Assembly: GCA_021781415.1 (NCBI GenBank) | Contig: JAJXWW010000008.1 | Location: 1 to 52,077 of the forward strand | Source: Planctomycetota bacterium | GTDB lineage: Bacteria; Planctomycetota; Planctomycetia; Gemmatales; Gemmataceae | Direction: 5' to 3' | DNA length: 52,077 nt | In this document: piece by piece, positions 35,132-42,744 of the stretch | Layout: each line of letters opens with the position of its first letter | How positions within the stretch are numbered: position 1 is the first letter of the stretch | Notes under the pieces: generated by a model | Told to the model about the DNA's origin: nothing | What the model saw: the letters and a program-made list of their open reading frames with translations, nothing else | Databases searched by the model: none | Position numbers and translations under genes: made by a program

Positions 35132-36448
35132 TTACAACCCCTCCAGCGGCGTCGTTGCGTCCCCGAAGCGCTCGGCCTTGACGCCCATGCGGTTCAAAAG
35201 CGACAAATACAGGCTGCAAAGTCGGCGATTCTCGTTGCCGCGCTCGGTGTAATCGAGGACTCGCCCCGTTTTCAGCTTTCCGCCCAGACCGCCGAGCAGA
35301 AGCACCGGCAACTTGCTCGAATCGTGACGGCTGCCCGACCACATATTCGACACGAAGAGAAGGCACGAGTTGTCCAAGACGGTCGCCTCCCCCTCTTTCA
35401 TCGCCGCAAGCCGCCCCGCGAGATAGGCGAGTTGGCCGACGTAGTAGCGCGCGACGCGCTCGTAGGCGTCGGATTGATCTTCGTGCGAAGTCGGATGATG
35501 GGCGGTGCGAACGCCGAGAAACGGGTAGAACAAGCCGGACAGATCGCGGCACAACAGCAACGTGGCCACGCGCGTTTTGTCGGTCTGGAAGGCGAGGGCA
35601 ACCACGTCGCACATCAAGCGCATGTGTTCGCGGATGTCTTCGGGCAGTCCGTTGGCCGGTCGCGGCATCGACCGGACGGGGCGACCGCGTTCGTCGGCTT
35701 TTGTCTTGACGGCGCGCGCGCGTTCGACGCGCTTCTCCACGTCGCGCACGCTGGTCAGGTATTCGTCGAGCTTGGCTTTGTCCGCGTGGCTGACCTTGTG
35801 TTGCAGCGCGGCGGTCTGCTCGCGCACGCGATCGAGAATGCTCGCGGTGCGCCGGCTGCCCTGGCTCTCGAAGAGACTGTCGAAAGCCAACGACGGATAA
35901 ACCTCCATCGGAACCGGCGCATCCGCATCCTTCCAGGAAATGTGCGAGCTGTAGGCCATCGAGAAGTTCGTCTCGTGGTAGCCGGTGATCGGTTGCTCGC
36001 AGCCAAGTACGAGACTCGGCTGCGCCGTGACTTCCTCGAAATGAGCGGCCAATGCTTGATCCACGCTGACGCCACCGTGCAATACCGCTCCCTTTTGCAG
36101 AGCTGCTCCCGATAGGATGTTCCCCGTTTGCCCCGGATGGATGCCTACGCCGGTCGCGTTTTTATTGAACAGGCCGTTGATGACGTTCAACTTCGTCCGC
36201 AGGGGAGCGAGCGGTTGCAGGCTCTTACTCAATTCCATGTCGGTCCCGGAACCCTTCGCCCACCAGTTTTTCGGACTGATGCCGTTGCCCATGAACAGAG
36301 CCGCGAAGCGCTGAGGAGGGGAGACGATCGAACCGGCAGTCGATTCGCCACCGACCAAGGGGATGGCCTCGAACCACGGTAGAGCCATCGTTACGCCAAT
36401 ACCCTTTAGCACCGTGCGGCGATCGAGTTTCTGGACTCGGAGGTTCAT
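35132..36448 (-). CDS. Tat-exported DUF1552 protein
   Basis: 438 residues from the ATG at 36446-36448. The twin-arginine motif LDRRTVLKG is near the N-terminus, followed by DUF1552 features: FMGNGISPKNWWAKGSGTDMELSKSL, GIHPGQTGNILSGA, YHETNFSMAYSSHISW and the C-terminal HDSSKLPVLLLGGLGGKL. DUF1552 proteins are exported and usually occur beside DUF1592-type cytochromes in planctomycetes, perhaps for polymer breakdown. Here the usual partner is missing. The upstream gap of 221 bp holds a dispersed repeat. Confidence 0.88.
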   Translation of the reverse strand: MNLRVQKLDRRTVLKGIGVTMALPWFEAIPLVGGESTAGSIVSPPQRFAALFMGNGISPKNWWAKGSGTDMELSKSLQPLAPLRTKLNVINGLFNKNATGVGIHPGQTGNILSGAALQKGAVLHGGVSVDQALAAHFEEVTAQPSLVLGCEQPITGYHETNFSMAYSSHISWKDADAPVPMEVYPSLAFDSLFESQGSRRTASILDRVREQTAALQHKVSHADKAKLDEYLTSVRDVEKRVERARAVKTKADERGRPVRSMPRPANGLPEDIREHMRLMCDVVALAFQTDKTRVATLLLCRDLSGLFYPFLGVRTAHHPTSHEDQSDAYERVARYYVGQLAYLAGRLAAMKEGEATVLDNSCLLFVSNMWSGSRHDSSKLPVLLLGGLGGKLKTGRVLDYTERGNENRRLCSLYLSLLNRMGVKAERFGDATTPLEGL

Positions 36449-36621
36449 CGTTCTCGTCTCGGGGTTGAGGCTTGGGGACGGCGGAAGGTATTCCATTTTC
36501 ATTGTACTTCCTCTCCCTCGATTTCAAGCGATGCGTGGAAGTTCGACCGTCGGCCATACCTCCCGCGACCGGAGGCACTTCACGTCAGAGAGACGGGACG
36601 CGGGGCGTCCAGACGTGCGTT

Positions 36622-36638
36622 CCCACGCTCCGCGTGGG
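36622..36638. repeat. Short dispersed palindrome
   Basis: CCCACGCTCCGCGTGGG forms a 7-bp stem with a 3-base loop inside the common TTCCCACG...CGTGGGCAC dispersed repeat. It is in the spacer upstream of the DUF1552 gene and downstream of the next minus-strand gene. Confidence 0.5.
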
Positions 36639-36669
36639 CACGAGGAGATGAGCGTCCTCGTTCGCGGAG

Positions 36670-37140
36670 TTACGGTGAACCGAAGGCCAAGACGGCGGCC
36701 AAGAGCAGCATTTTGACGAACGGTTCGCCAGCGATGTCGTTGCCGAAGGTTAGATTTTGACCGTCGGTCGTTGTCCTCAACTCGGCCAAGATATGCTGAG
36801 ACGGCGCGCGAAAGACGCCGTTGTCAAAATCGGCAACGCAACGTCCAAACCGATCGTGGACGCGAAGCCCCGATAGGAAACCGACTTCTTGTTCGTCGGC
36901 ATCGCGCACGTCTCGGCGCGGAAATAGGCTCCAAGCGCGGCGGACGGTGAACACCAACGGTTCGTCCTCTCGTTCGCGCACTTCCATAATCCCGCGCCGA
37001 AACCAATGCCTCCACGCGCGGCCATTCTCTCTCCGCCACCGTGCCGTGCCGAGTGGGACGCCGCTCTCTCCATCGACGATGGATCGTTCGGCCAAAGACG
37101 CGCCCGCGCGCAGCAGCAACACGCGATGTTCCAACATCAT
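36670..37140 (-). CDS. Hypothetical protein, possible LURP-one/scramblase-like fold
   Basis: 156 residues from the ATG at 37138-37140 after GGGGTGG; a TTG upstream is less likely. The sequence alternates charged and beta-type segments (LAERSIVDGESGVPLGTARWRRENG, DEPLVFTVRRAWSLFPRRDVRDADEQEVGFLSG, VHDRFGRCVADFDN), which recall the LURP-one/Tubby-like barrel, but the match is weak. It ends with a hydrophobic segment (MLLLAAVLAFGSP) that may be a membrane anchor. No domain is certain. Confidence 0.5.
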   Translation of the reverse strand: MMLEHRVLLLRAGASLAERSIVDGESGVPLGTARWRRENGRAWRHWFRRGIMEVREREDEPLVFTVRRAWSLFPRRDVRDADEQEVGFLSGLRVHDRFGRCVADFDNGVFRAPSQHILAELRTTTDGQNLTFGNDIAGEPFVKMLLLAAVLAFGSP

Positions 37141-37282
37141 CCACCCCAACTCGCCGAGCCGTTCACCGCCGCCATCGGACGATTTTATTGTACTCCGCGG
37201 CGTCCATTTGCTTACTTTCTCCGCGTAAGCTATCGTTTAGCAATGGAATATCCGAGGTTATCCCCTCAACAGGCAGACTTTC

Positions 37283-37471
37283 ATGCAACCGATCGTGACG
37301 AACATGGCTGCTCTGGCGGTGGCAACGCTCTACTATTTGTGGCGCGCCCACCATCAATCGCGCCAGCGACGCGAACGCACGCTGCGCGAGCGAGTAGCCT
37401 ACATGCTGTGGATCATGGCCGACCAGATCCGCAGCTGCGACTCGGGTCTGACGAACTCCTGTCGAAGTTGA
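37283..37471 (+). CDS. Small membrane-anchored protein
   Basis: 62 residues. A single hydrophobic segment (MAALAVATLYYLWRA) is followed by a basic helix (HHQSRQRRERTLRERVAYMLWIMADQ). This arrangement recalls a conserved small planctomycete protein. The ATG at 37283 lacks a strong ribosome binding site; an internal ATG at 37304 would start just before the hydrophobic segment. Function unknown. Confidence 0.5.
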   Translation: MQPIVTNMAALAVATLYYLWRAHHQSRQRRERTLRERVAYMLWIMADQIRSCDSGLTNSCRS

Positions 37472-37868
37472 CGGACGCTCGTTTGCGACCTATTTTTCAG
37501 CACGGAGGCTCGCGGACAACGAGGTCAAAGCGAATCCGACAACACTCCCTTCGCCCAAACTCCATCCCCTCGCCAAGACCTTGGCTACTGATCCCGCTTA
37601 TTTTTATCCTCCGGCGGGGACTCGGTACTCGCCGGTCGCGGTCGTTTCTCAACTCCACCTTTTGCCCGCGAGGACAGAGGGGCGAGTGAACGAAGCGATG
37701 GCATCCTCCACCGAGGCAGAGGTTCCCATTCGCGTTCCGCGCGATGGGGCCTCTGTTTTTTTTCGCACTTTCACGATTACTTGATTGACCGATGCTCCTC
37801 TCAGCGGATACATTGTACGAGGAGTATTCCCACCCTACCCCAACGCCCTCTCGTGAGGAGACGATCTC
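37472..37868. other. Spacer with intrinsic terminator, no gene
   Basis: Nothing coding is supported in this 397-bp stretch. It contains the terminator at 37717-37763 and the upstream region of the Gfo/Idh/MocA gene. Confidence 0.45.
37717..37763 (+). terminator. Rho-independent terminator
   Basis: CAGAGG-TT-CCCAT pairs with ATGGG-GC-CTCTG (arms 37717-37729 and 37744-37755), followed by TTTTTTTT. It is a strong plus-strand terminator, probably for a transcript covering the small membrane protein. Confidence 0.7.
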
Positions 37869-39329
37869 ATGCGTTCGATCGATCGGCGCGATTTCTTACA
37901 CGATTCCGCCATTCTGGCCGCTCTGGCCGGGGCGGGTCTTGCCTCGGAGTCTTCGGCTGCCGAGAAAGCCGCAACCGCCGTCAAAAAAGGGCAAGTCAAC
38001 GACCAGCTGCGCGTTGCCGTCATCGGCGTCAACGGACGCGGCATGAGCCACATCGACGGCTTCGCTGGCAACAATCGCCTCAATACCGTCGTCACCACCG
38101 TCTGCGACGCCGACGAAGGCGTGATCGGTCGGGCCATGAAAGCTATCGAGAAGAAGCAGGGGAAAGCGCCTAAGTTCGAGCAGGACATCCGCAAAGTCGT
38201 CGAAGACAAAGACATCGACATTATCAGCATTGCCACGCCGAATCATTGGCACGCGCTCGCCGCTATTTGGGCCATGCAGAACGGTAAGGATGTCTACGTT
38301 GAGAAGCCGGTCAGCCACAATGTCAGCGAAGGGCGGCGCATAGTCGAAGTGGCGCGCAAAACCAATCGCATTTGCCAAGCCGGGACGCAGAGCCGATCGA
38401 GTAAAGGGCTTCAAGACGCCATGAAGTTCTTGCACGAAGGCAAACTCGGCAAGATCAAGGTGGCGCGCGGTCTGTGCTACAAGCCGCGCGGCAGCATCGG
38501 CAAAGTAACGGAAGCGCAGCCGATCCCCAAAAGCTGCGACTACGACCTCTGGTGTGGTCCCGCGCCCAAGGCTCCGCTCATGCGCAAACGATTGCACTAC
38601 GATTGGCACTGGGTTTGGGATACCGGCAACGGCGATCTCGGCAACCAGGGCATTCACGAGATGGACAAGGCACGCTGGGGCTTGAACAAACACGAGTTGG
38701 CCAAGGGGGTCGTCAGCGTCGGCGGACGGTTCGGTTACGTCGATGACGGACAATCCGCCAACACGCAGATTTGCGTCTTCGACTACGGCGACTGCGAGTT
38801 GATCTTCGAGGTTCGCGGCCTCTTGACCAAGGATTACCTCGGTGCGAAGGTCGGCAACATCTGGTATGGGACCGACGGCTACATGGTCGGTACGAATTAT
38901 CGCAGTGCCACGGCCTTTACTCCCAAGGGCGAGGTCATCCGAAAGTTCGACGGCGGCGGCGATCACTACGCCAACTTCATCCAGGCCGTGCGCAATCGCA
39001 AGAACGAAGATCTCAACGGCGAGATACTCGAAGGCCATCTATCGAGCGCGCTGTGCCATCTCGGCAACATCAGCTATCGCCTCGGCGACGAGAAACCATT
39101 CGGCCAAGCGCCGCAGGCATTCGCCAAGGATAAGGACGCCGGTGAGACCTTCGAGCGCATGGAGAAGCATTTGAAGGACAACAAGATCGATCTTGAAGAG
39201 GTCAAGTGCCGCGTCGGTCGCAAACTGACCCTCGATCCTTCCACGGAACGGTTCGTGGACGACAAGGACGCCAATGCAATGTTGACTCGCGAATATCGCA
39301 AAGGTTTTGAAGTGCCGGCGAAAGCTTGA
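37869..39329 (+). CDS. Tat-exported Gfo/Idh/MocA-family oxidoreductase
   Basis: 486 residues. The N-terminus MRSIDRRDFLHDSAILAALAGAG is a twin-arginine signal. The Rossmann motif VAVIGVNGRGMSH (about 49-61) binds NAD(P), EKP (145-147) is the catalytic segment of the family, and the C-terminal beta-sheet has WCGPAPKAP and DWHWVWDTGNGDLGNQGIHEMD, typical of the planctomycete subgroup. These enzymes oxidise sugar-like substrates in the periplasm. The substrate cannot be inferred. ATG follows GAGGAGACGATCTC. A hairpin at 39339-39375 follows the stop. Confidence 0.92.
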   Translation: MRSIDRRDFLHDSAILAALAGAGLASESSAAEKAATAVKKGQVNDQLRVAVIGVNGRGMSHIDGFAGNNRLNTVVTTVCDADEGVIGRAMKAIEKKQGKAPKFEQDIRKVVEDKDIDIISIATPNHWHALAAIWAMQNGKDVYVEKPVSHNVSEGRRIVEVARKTNRICQAGTQSRSSKGLQDAMKFLHEGKLGKIKVARGLCYKPRGSIGKVTEAQPIPKSCDYDLWCGPAPKAPLMRKRLHYDWHWVWDTGNGDLGNQGIHEMDKARWGLNKHELAKGVVSVGGRFGYVDDGQSANTQICVFDYGDCELIFEVRGLLTKDYLGAKVGNIWYGTDGYMVGTNYRSATAFTPKGEVIRKFDGGGDHYANFIQAVRNRKNEDLNGEILEGHLSSALCHLGNISYRLGDEKPFGQAPQAFAKDKDAGETFERMEKHLKDNKIDLEEVKCRVGRKLTLDPSTERFVDDKDANAMLTREYRKGFEVPAKA

Positions 39330-39338
39330 CGGTTGTGT

Positions 39339-39375
39339 CGCCGCGCCTTTGAGGAGACTTCTCGTTGGCGCGGCG
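39339..39375 (+). terminator. Hairpin after the Gfo/Idh/MocA gene
   Basis: CGCCGCGCC (39339-39347) and GGCGCGGCG (39367-39375) pair exactly with a 19-base loop that has a small internal stem. No U-tract follows, so termination is only likely. Confidence 0.45.
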
Positions 39376-39561
39376 TGTCGTTATTTCTTGCCCTGATTCT
39401 CTAGGTAGCAAGCGCGGCGCGTTCCTTTCGCCTTCGGCCAGTTTTTTGGATAGATACGTTTCTTCTTTGCCGTTTCGTATAGCTATACTGATGCAGTAGC
39501 GGAAGGAGCCGTGCATCGTGCGAGTGATCCCCAAAGATCGATTCTCCAGAAGAGGTGCTCC

Positions 39562-40563
39562 ATGAGTACCTCTCACGGAGTTATCCTGCTGGGTACCGGC
39601 AGTAGTCTACCGGAACGCTCGGTTCGCAACGGCGACTTTCCCGCGAGTCTCGATACTTCCGACGAATGGATTCGCACGCGCACCGGCATTCGGGAACGGC
39701 ACATCTCCGCCGCCGGAGAAACATCGGCCAGTCTGGGCCTCGTTGCCGCGCGCCGCGCGTTAGAGTCCGCTCAACTCGATCCCGCCGACGTAGACATGAT
39801 TGTCTGCGCTACCGTCACCTCGGATATGATGGTTCCCGCCAATGCCTGCGTCATCCAAGCGGGTCTCGGCTGCCGTCCCATACCCGCCTTCGACCTCAAC
39901 GCGGCTTGTACTGGCTTTCTGTACGCGCTCACCGTCGCCGCTCAATTCGTTCGCACGGGAACTTGTCGTCGCATTCTCGTCGTCGGAGCCGAGACGCTCA
40001 GCCGCGTGGTCGATTTCAGCGACCGAACCACCTGCGTGCTGTTCGGCGACGGCGCGGGGGCGGTGGTGATCGGGCCGGCCGAGGCAGACGGGCGCGGCGA
40101 ACATTGGTTTCGTCTCTATGCCGATGGGCGACGCGCCGATCTGATTCGCCTCAACGGCACGCGCCTTCGGCCTCCGGCCTCGTGTCCCGCCGAGCCGCGC
40201 ATCACCGATGAGTTCGACTTTCTGCGCATGAATGGCCGCGAAGTCTTCAAATTTGCCGTCCGCACCATTATCGAGTTGATCGATGAAAGTTTGCTCGAAT
40301 GCAAACTGTCCCCCTCCGACATCGACTTAATTATCCCGCATCAGGTGAATCAACGCATCATCGACGCCGCCTTCGCCGACCTAAATTTTCCCACGGATAA
40401 GTTGATGGTCAACTTGGAACGCAACGGCAACACCTCGGCGGCATCGATTCCGATCGCCCTCGACGAGGCCATGCGCACCGGGCGAGCCGCGCCGGGCGAT
40501 CGGGTGTTGCTGATCGCCTTCGGCGGAGGCTTGACATGGGCCGGCGGCGTGTGGACGCTCTGA
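39562..40563 (+). CDS. fabH: Beta-ketoacyl-ACP synthase III
   Basis: 333 residues from the ATG at 39562 after AGAGG; an upstream frame start is intergenic. The catalytic triad is visible: Cys116 in NAACTGF, His260 in IIPHQVNQR and Asn290 in ERNGNTSAAS. The N-terminus (ILLGTGSSLPERSVRN, LDTSDEWIRTRTGIRERH) is typical. FabH condenses acetyl-CoA with malonyl-ACP to start fatty acid synthesis. The other fab genes are not in the window. The upstream region has a TATACT-type -10 candidate near 39484. Confidence 0.93.
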   Translation: MSTSHGVILLGTGSSLPERSVRNGDFPASLDTSDEWIRTRTGIRERHISAAGETSASLGLVAARRALESAQLDPADVDMIVCATVTSDMMVPANACVIQAGLGCRPIPAFDLNAACTGFLYALTVAAQFVRTGTCRRILVVGAETLSRVVDFSDRTTCVLFGDGAGAVVIGPAEADGRGEHWFRLYADGRRADLIRLNGTRLRPPASCPAEPRITDEFDFLRMNGREVFKFAVRTIIELIDESLLECKLSPSDIDLIIPHQVNQRIIDAAFADLNFPTDKLMVNLERNGNTSAASIPIALDEAMRTGRAAPGDRVLLIAFGGGLTWAGGVWTL

Positions 40564-40953
40564 GAGTCCGTCCCAACGATCCCGATTCCCCTGTACTCAG
40601 GGGAGAGGGGCTTCTCGGATCGCCACGGACCCGAATAGGTCACCGCCTCTGTGATGCGCAGTCTGGGCTAGGAGACTATCCCGCCCAATCGGATCGACGC
40701 AAACAACCCGCGCCACTTCGATTCGTACCCTCGGCAACTCATCGGGAAAAATCGTTACGCTCTTGCAACCTTCCCGTCGTGTATTTACAATAAAGATGTA
40801 ACAACTCCTTCAGAAGCGATTAGAATAATAGAGAGATGTGGGGATACTTCCCCGCATCTGCATCTCGTGCGTTCCTTCGGGTTCTCGCCCGGCGCGCTAG
40901 GACCGCTCCAGACACTTTCGGCCGCGCGGACGGCCTTGTGGAGGGGAAAGACG
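40564..40953. other. 390-bp spacer with promoter, no gene
   Basis: No coding frame is supported. It contains the consensus-like promoter at 40763-40791, which leaves a 163-bp leader before the TIGR03000 gene. Confidence 0.45.
40763..40791 (+). promoter_or_regulatory. Sigma70-type promoter of the TIGR03000 gene
   Basis: TTGCAA (40763-40768), 17-bp spacer, TACAAT (40786-40791). It is the best promoter in the core region and lies 163 bp before the start codon at 40954. Confidence 0.55.
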
Positions 40954-41664
40954 ATGCGAATCAATCGTGGAATCACAAACCGTCTCCGATCCATTCTCGG
41001 CACGAGTCTATCGATTTTTGCTCTGTTCGAGGTGGAACGATCCGTCGCGGTTGCGGAGATCCACTACAACGGCGGGTACGTCCAAGTTCGCCGTTCCAAG
41101 GATCCCATCGTTCCGTCTCCCATGCCACTCGGGAAAGTCGGGACACCGCCCGCTCCCTCCGTAAAGTCCAGTTCGTATTCCCCCGACAACGATTTCGATA
41201 GTTCTCGCTTCTCTCCGACGCGGGAACCTCAAAGCCCAGACTCCGCCAACGTAAACCGACTGACGACCGAGATTACCGCAGAGTCGTTTCCGTGGAACCG
41301 AATGGACTTTGAGGACTATCGCGAGTCGATTCGCGTCCCCGCCGACACCTCGTTGTCCAAGCCGAAAAAATACTCGCTGGAAATCGCAACGCTTCGCCCA
41401 CAGCCGCGCACGGCGCGCACCGAGTCCGCCGGTTTGATCGCTCATCTACCCGAACATGCGCTGCTCTGGGTCGAGGATACCCGCACGCGCTTGACGGGAC
41501 GGACGCGCATCTTTCAGTCCCCTCCCCTAAAGCCCGAACGAAAGTACAACTATCGCGTTCGCGCCATCTGGATTGAAGACGGCCATTGGGTCAGTCAAAC
41601 GCAAATGGTCCCCGTCCAAGCCGGACGCATTGAGGCCGTTTACTTACAACGCCGGCCGCACTGA
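40954..41664 (+). CDS. Secreted TIGR03000-domain protein
   Basis: 236 residues from the ATG at 40954, after GAGGGGAAAG; a longer frame to 40867 lacks this. A signal peptide spans about 1-33. Residues about 165-236 match the planctomycete TIGR03000 domain (LIAHLPEHALLWVEDTRTRLTGRTRIFQSPPLKPERKYNYRVRAIWIEDG). The middle is Ser/Pro-rich and probably unstructured. The function of the domain is unknown. It is 36 bp upstream of the amidohydrolase gene and may be co-transcribed with it. Confidence 0.8.
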   Translation: MRINRGITNRLRSILGTSLSIFALFEVERSVAVAEIHYNGGYVQVRRSKDPIVPSPMPLGKVGTPPAPSVKSSSYSPDNDFDSSRFSPTREPQSPDSANVNRLTTEITAESFPWNRMDFEDYRESIRVPADTSLSKPKKYSLEIATLRPQPRTARTESAGLIAHLPEHALLWVEDTRTRLTGRTRIFQSPPLKPERKYNYRVRAIWIEDGHWVSQTQMVPVQAGRIEAVYLQRRPH

Positions 41665-41700
41665 TTCCACGAACGGCCCGCGCAACCAAAGGAAGATTCG

Positions 41701-42558
41701 ATGGGCTTTATCGACGCGCACGTTCACGTTTGGACCGACGACACGATTCATTATCCCCTGGCGCGCGGCTTCAAACCGGAAGACATGAAGCCCAAACGCT
41801 TCACGCCGGACGATCTGTTTCGCCACGCGAAGCCGGCGGGAGTCGAGCGCGTCAATCTCATTCAGATGAGCTTTTACGGCTTCGACAACAGCTACATGCT
41901 GGACATGATCGGGTTGCGCAAAAACGTCTTTTGCGGCACGGCTGTCATCGACCCGAACGGCGACGCGCCGGATCGTCTTATGGGCGAGTTGGCGAAAAAG
42001 GGAGTGCGCGCCTTCCGCATCTATCCTGGCTTGGAGCGCGGCATCAAGCCGAACGAAGGCAAAGGCGAGAATTGGCTGCGCGCCGCCGGTTACGACAAGA
42101 TGTTTGCCGCCGCCGCCAAAAACAATCAAGCCATCGGGTGCCTCATCAACCCCGACGCCCTGCCGGAAGTGGAGCGCATGTGTCGCAAATATCCCAGCGC
42201 TCCAGTCGCGATCGACCATCTCTGCCGAATCGGCGCGGACGGCACCATCCGCGAGGACGACGTGAAGGCGTTGTGCGCGTTGGCCCAACACAAGAAGGTA
42301 CTTGTAAAGCTCGGCGCATTCTACGCTCTGGGCGCGAAGAAGCCCCCGTACACCGATCTGGGACCGCTCGTCCGCAAAGTGATTGGGGCGTACGGCGTCG
42401 AACGGTGCATGTGGGAGAGCGATTGTCCGTTTCAGGTGGTCGATCACAAATACGCCGACAGCATCGAACTCATCGGCAAGCGCTTGGACTTTCTCAGCGC
42501 GTCGGATAAGGAATGGCTGCTGCGGCGCACGGCGGAGACATTCTTCTTTCCCAAATGA
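41701..42558 (+). CDS. Amidohydrolase-superfamily (amidohydrolase_2) metal-dependent hydrolase
   Basis: 285 residues. The metal-binding motif DAHVHVW is at residues 5-11, and a TIM-barrel order follows: AIDHLCRIG near 170-180 and the late Asp in ERCMWESDCPF near 236-246. This is the amidohydrolase_2 family (TIM-barrel hydrolases/decarboxylases, also 2-pyrone-4,6-dicarboxylate hydrolase-like). ATG follows AAAGGAAG. It probably follows the TIGR03000 gene in an operon. The substrate is not known. Confidence 0.85.
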   Translation: MGFIDAHVHVWTDDTIHYPLARGFKPEDMKPKRFTPDDLFRHAKPAGVERVNLIQMSFYGFDNSYMLDMIGLRKNVFCGTAVIDPNGDAPDRLMGELAKKGVRAFRIYPGLERGIKPNEGKGENWLRAAGYDKMFAAAAKNNQAIGCLINPDALPEVERMCRKYPSAPVAIDHLCRIGADGTIREDDVKALCALAQHKKVLVKLGAFYALGAKKPPYTDLGPLVRKVIGAYGVERCMWESDCPFQVVDHKYADSIELIGKRLDFLSASDKEWLLRRTAETFFFPK

Positions 42559-42662
42559 TCGACGGATCGGTGGCGTCCTCCGTCGAGCGAGTTCTCTCAA
42601 TCCGGCGACGACGCTCTCGGCTCGCGCGGGGGGCGGCACTTCCCTGGAATCCAAAAGAGGAC

Positions 42663-42693
42663 TTGTGGCGAGGGGATCTCTTCGCGGTATAAT
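42663..42693 (+). promoter_or_regulatory. Promoter candidate of the solute-binding protein gene
   Basis: TTGTGG (42663-42668), 19-bp spacer, perfect TATAAT (42688-42693), 51 bp before the proposed ATG at 42745. The long spacer lowers confidence. Confidence 0.45.
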
Positions 42694-42744
42694 TGGAAGA
42701 GTCGATCTAGGCCACTCACGTTCCGCGCGATGAGATGGAAAAAC

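Noticed and set aside
37006..37689. 227-codon plus-strand frame
   Set aside because: Overlaps two better genes on both strands and shows no domain.
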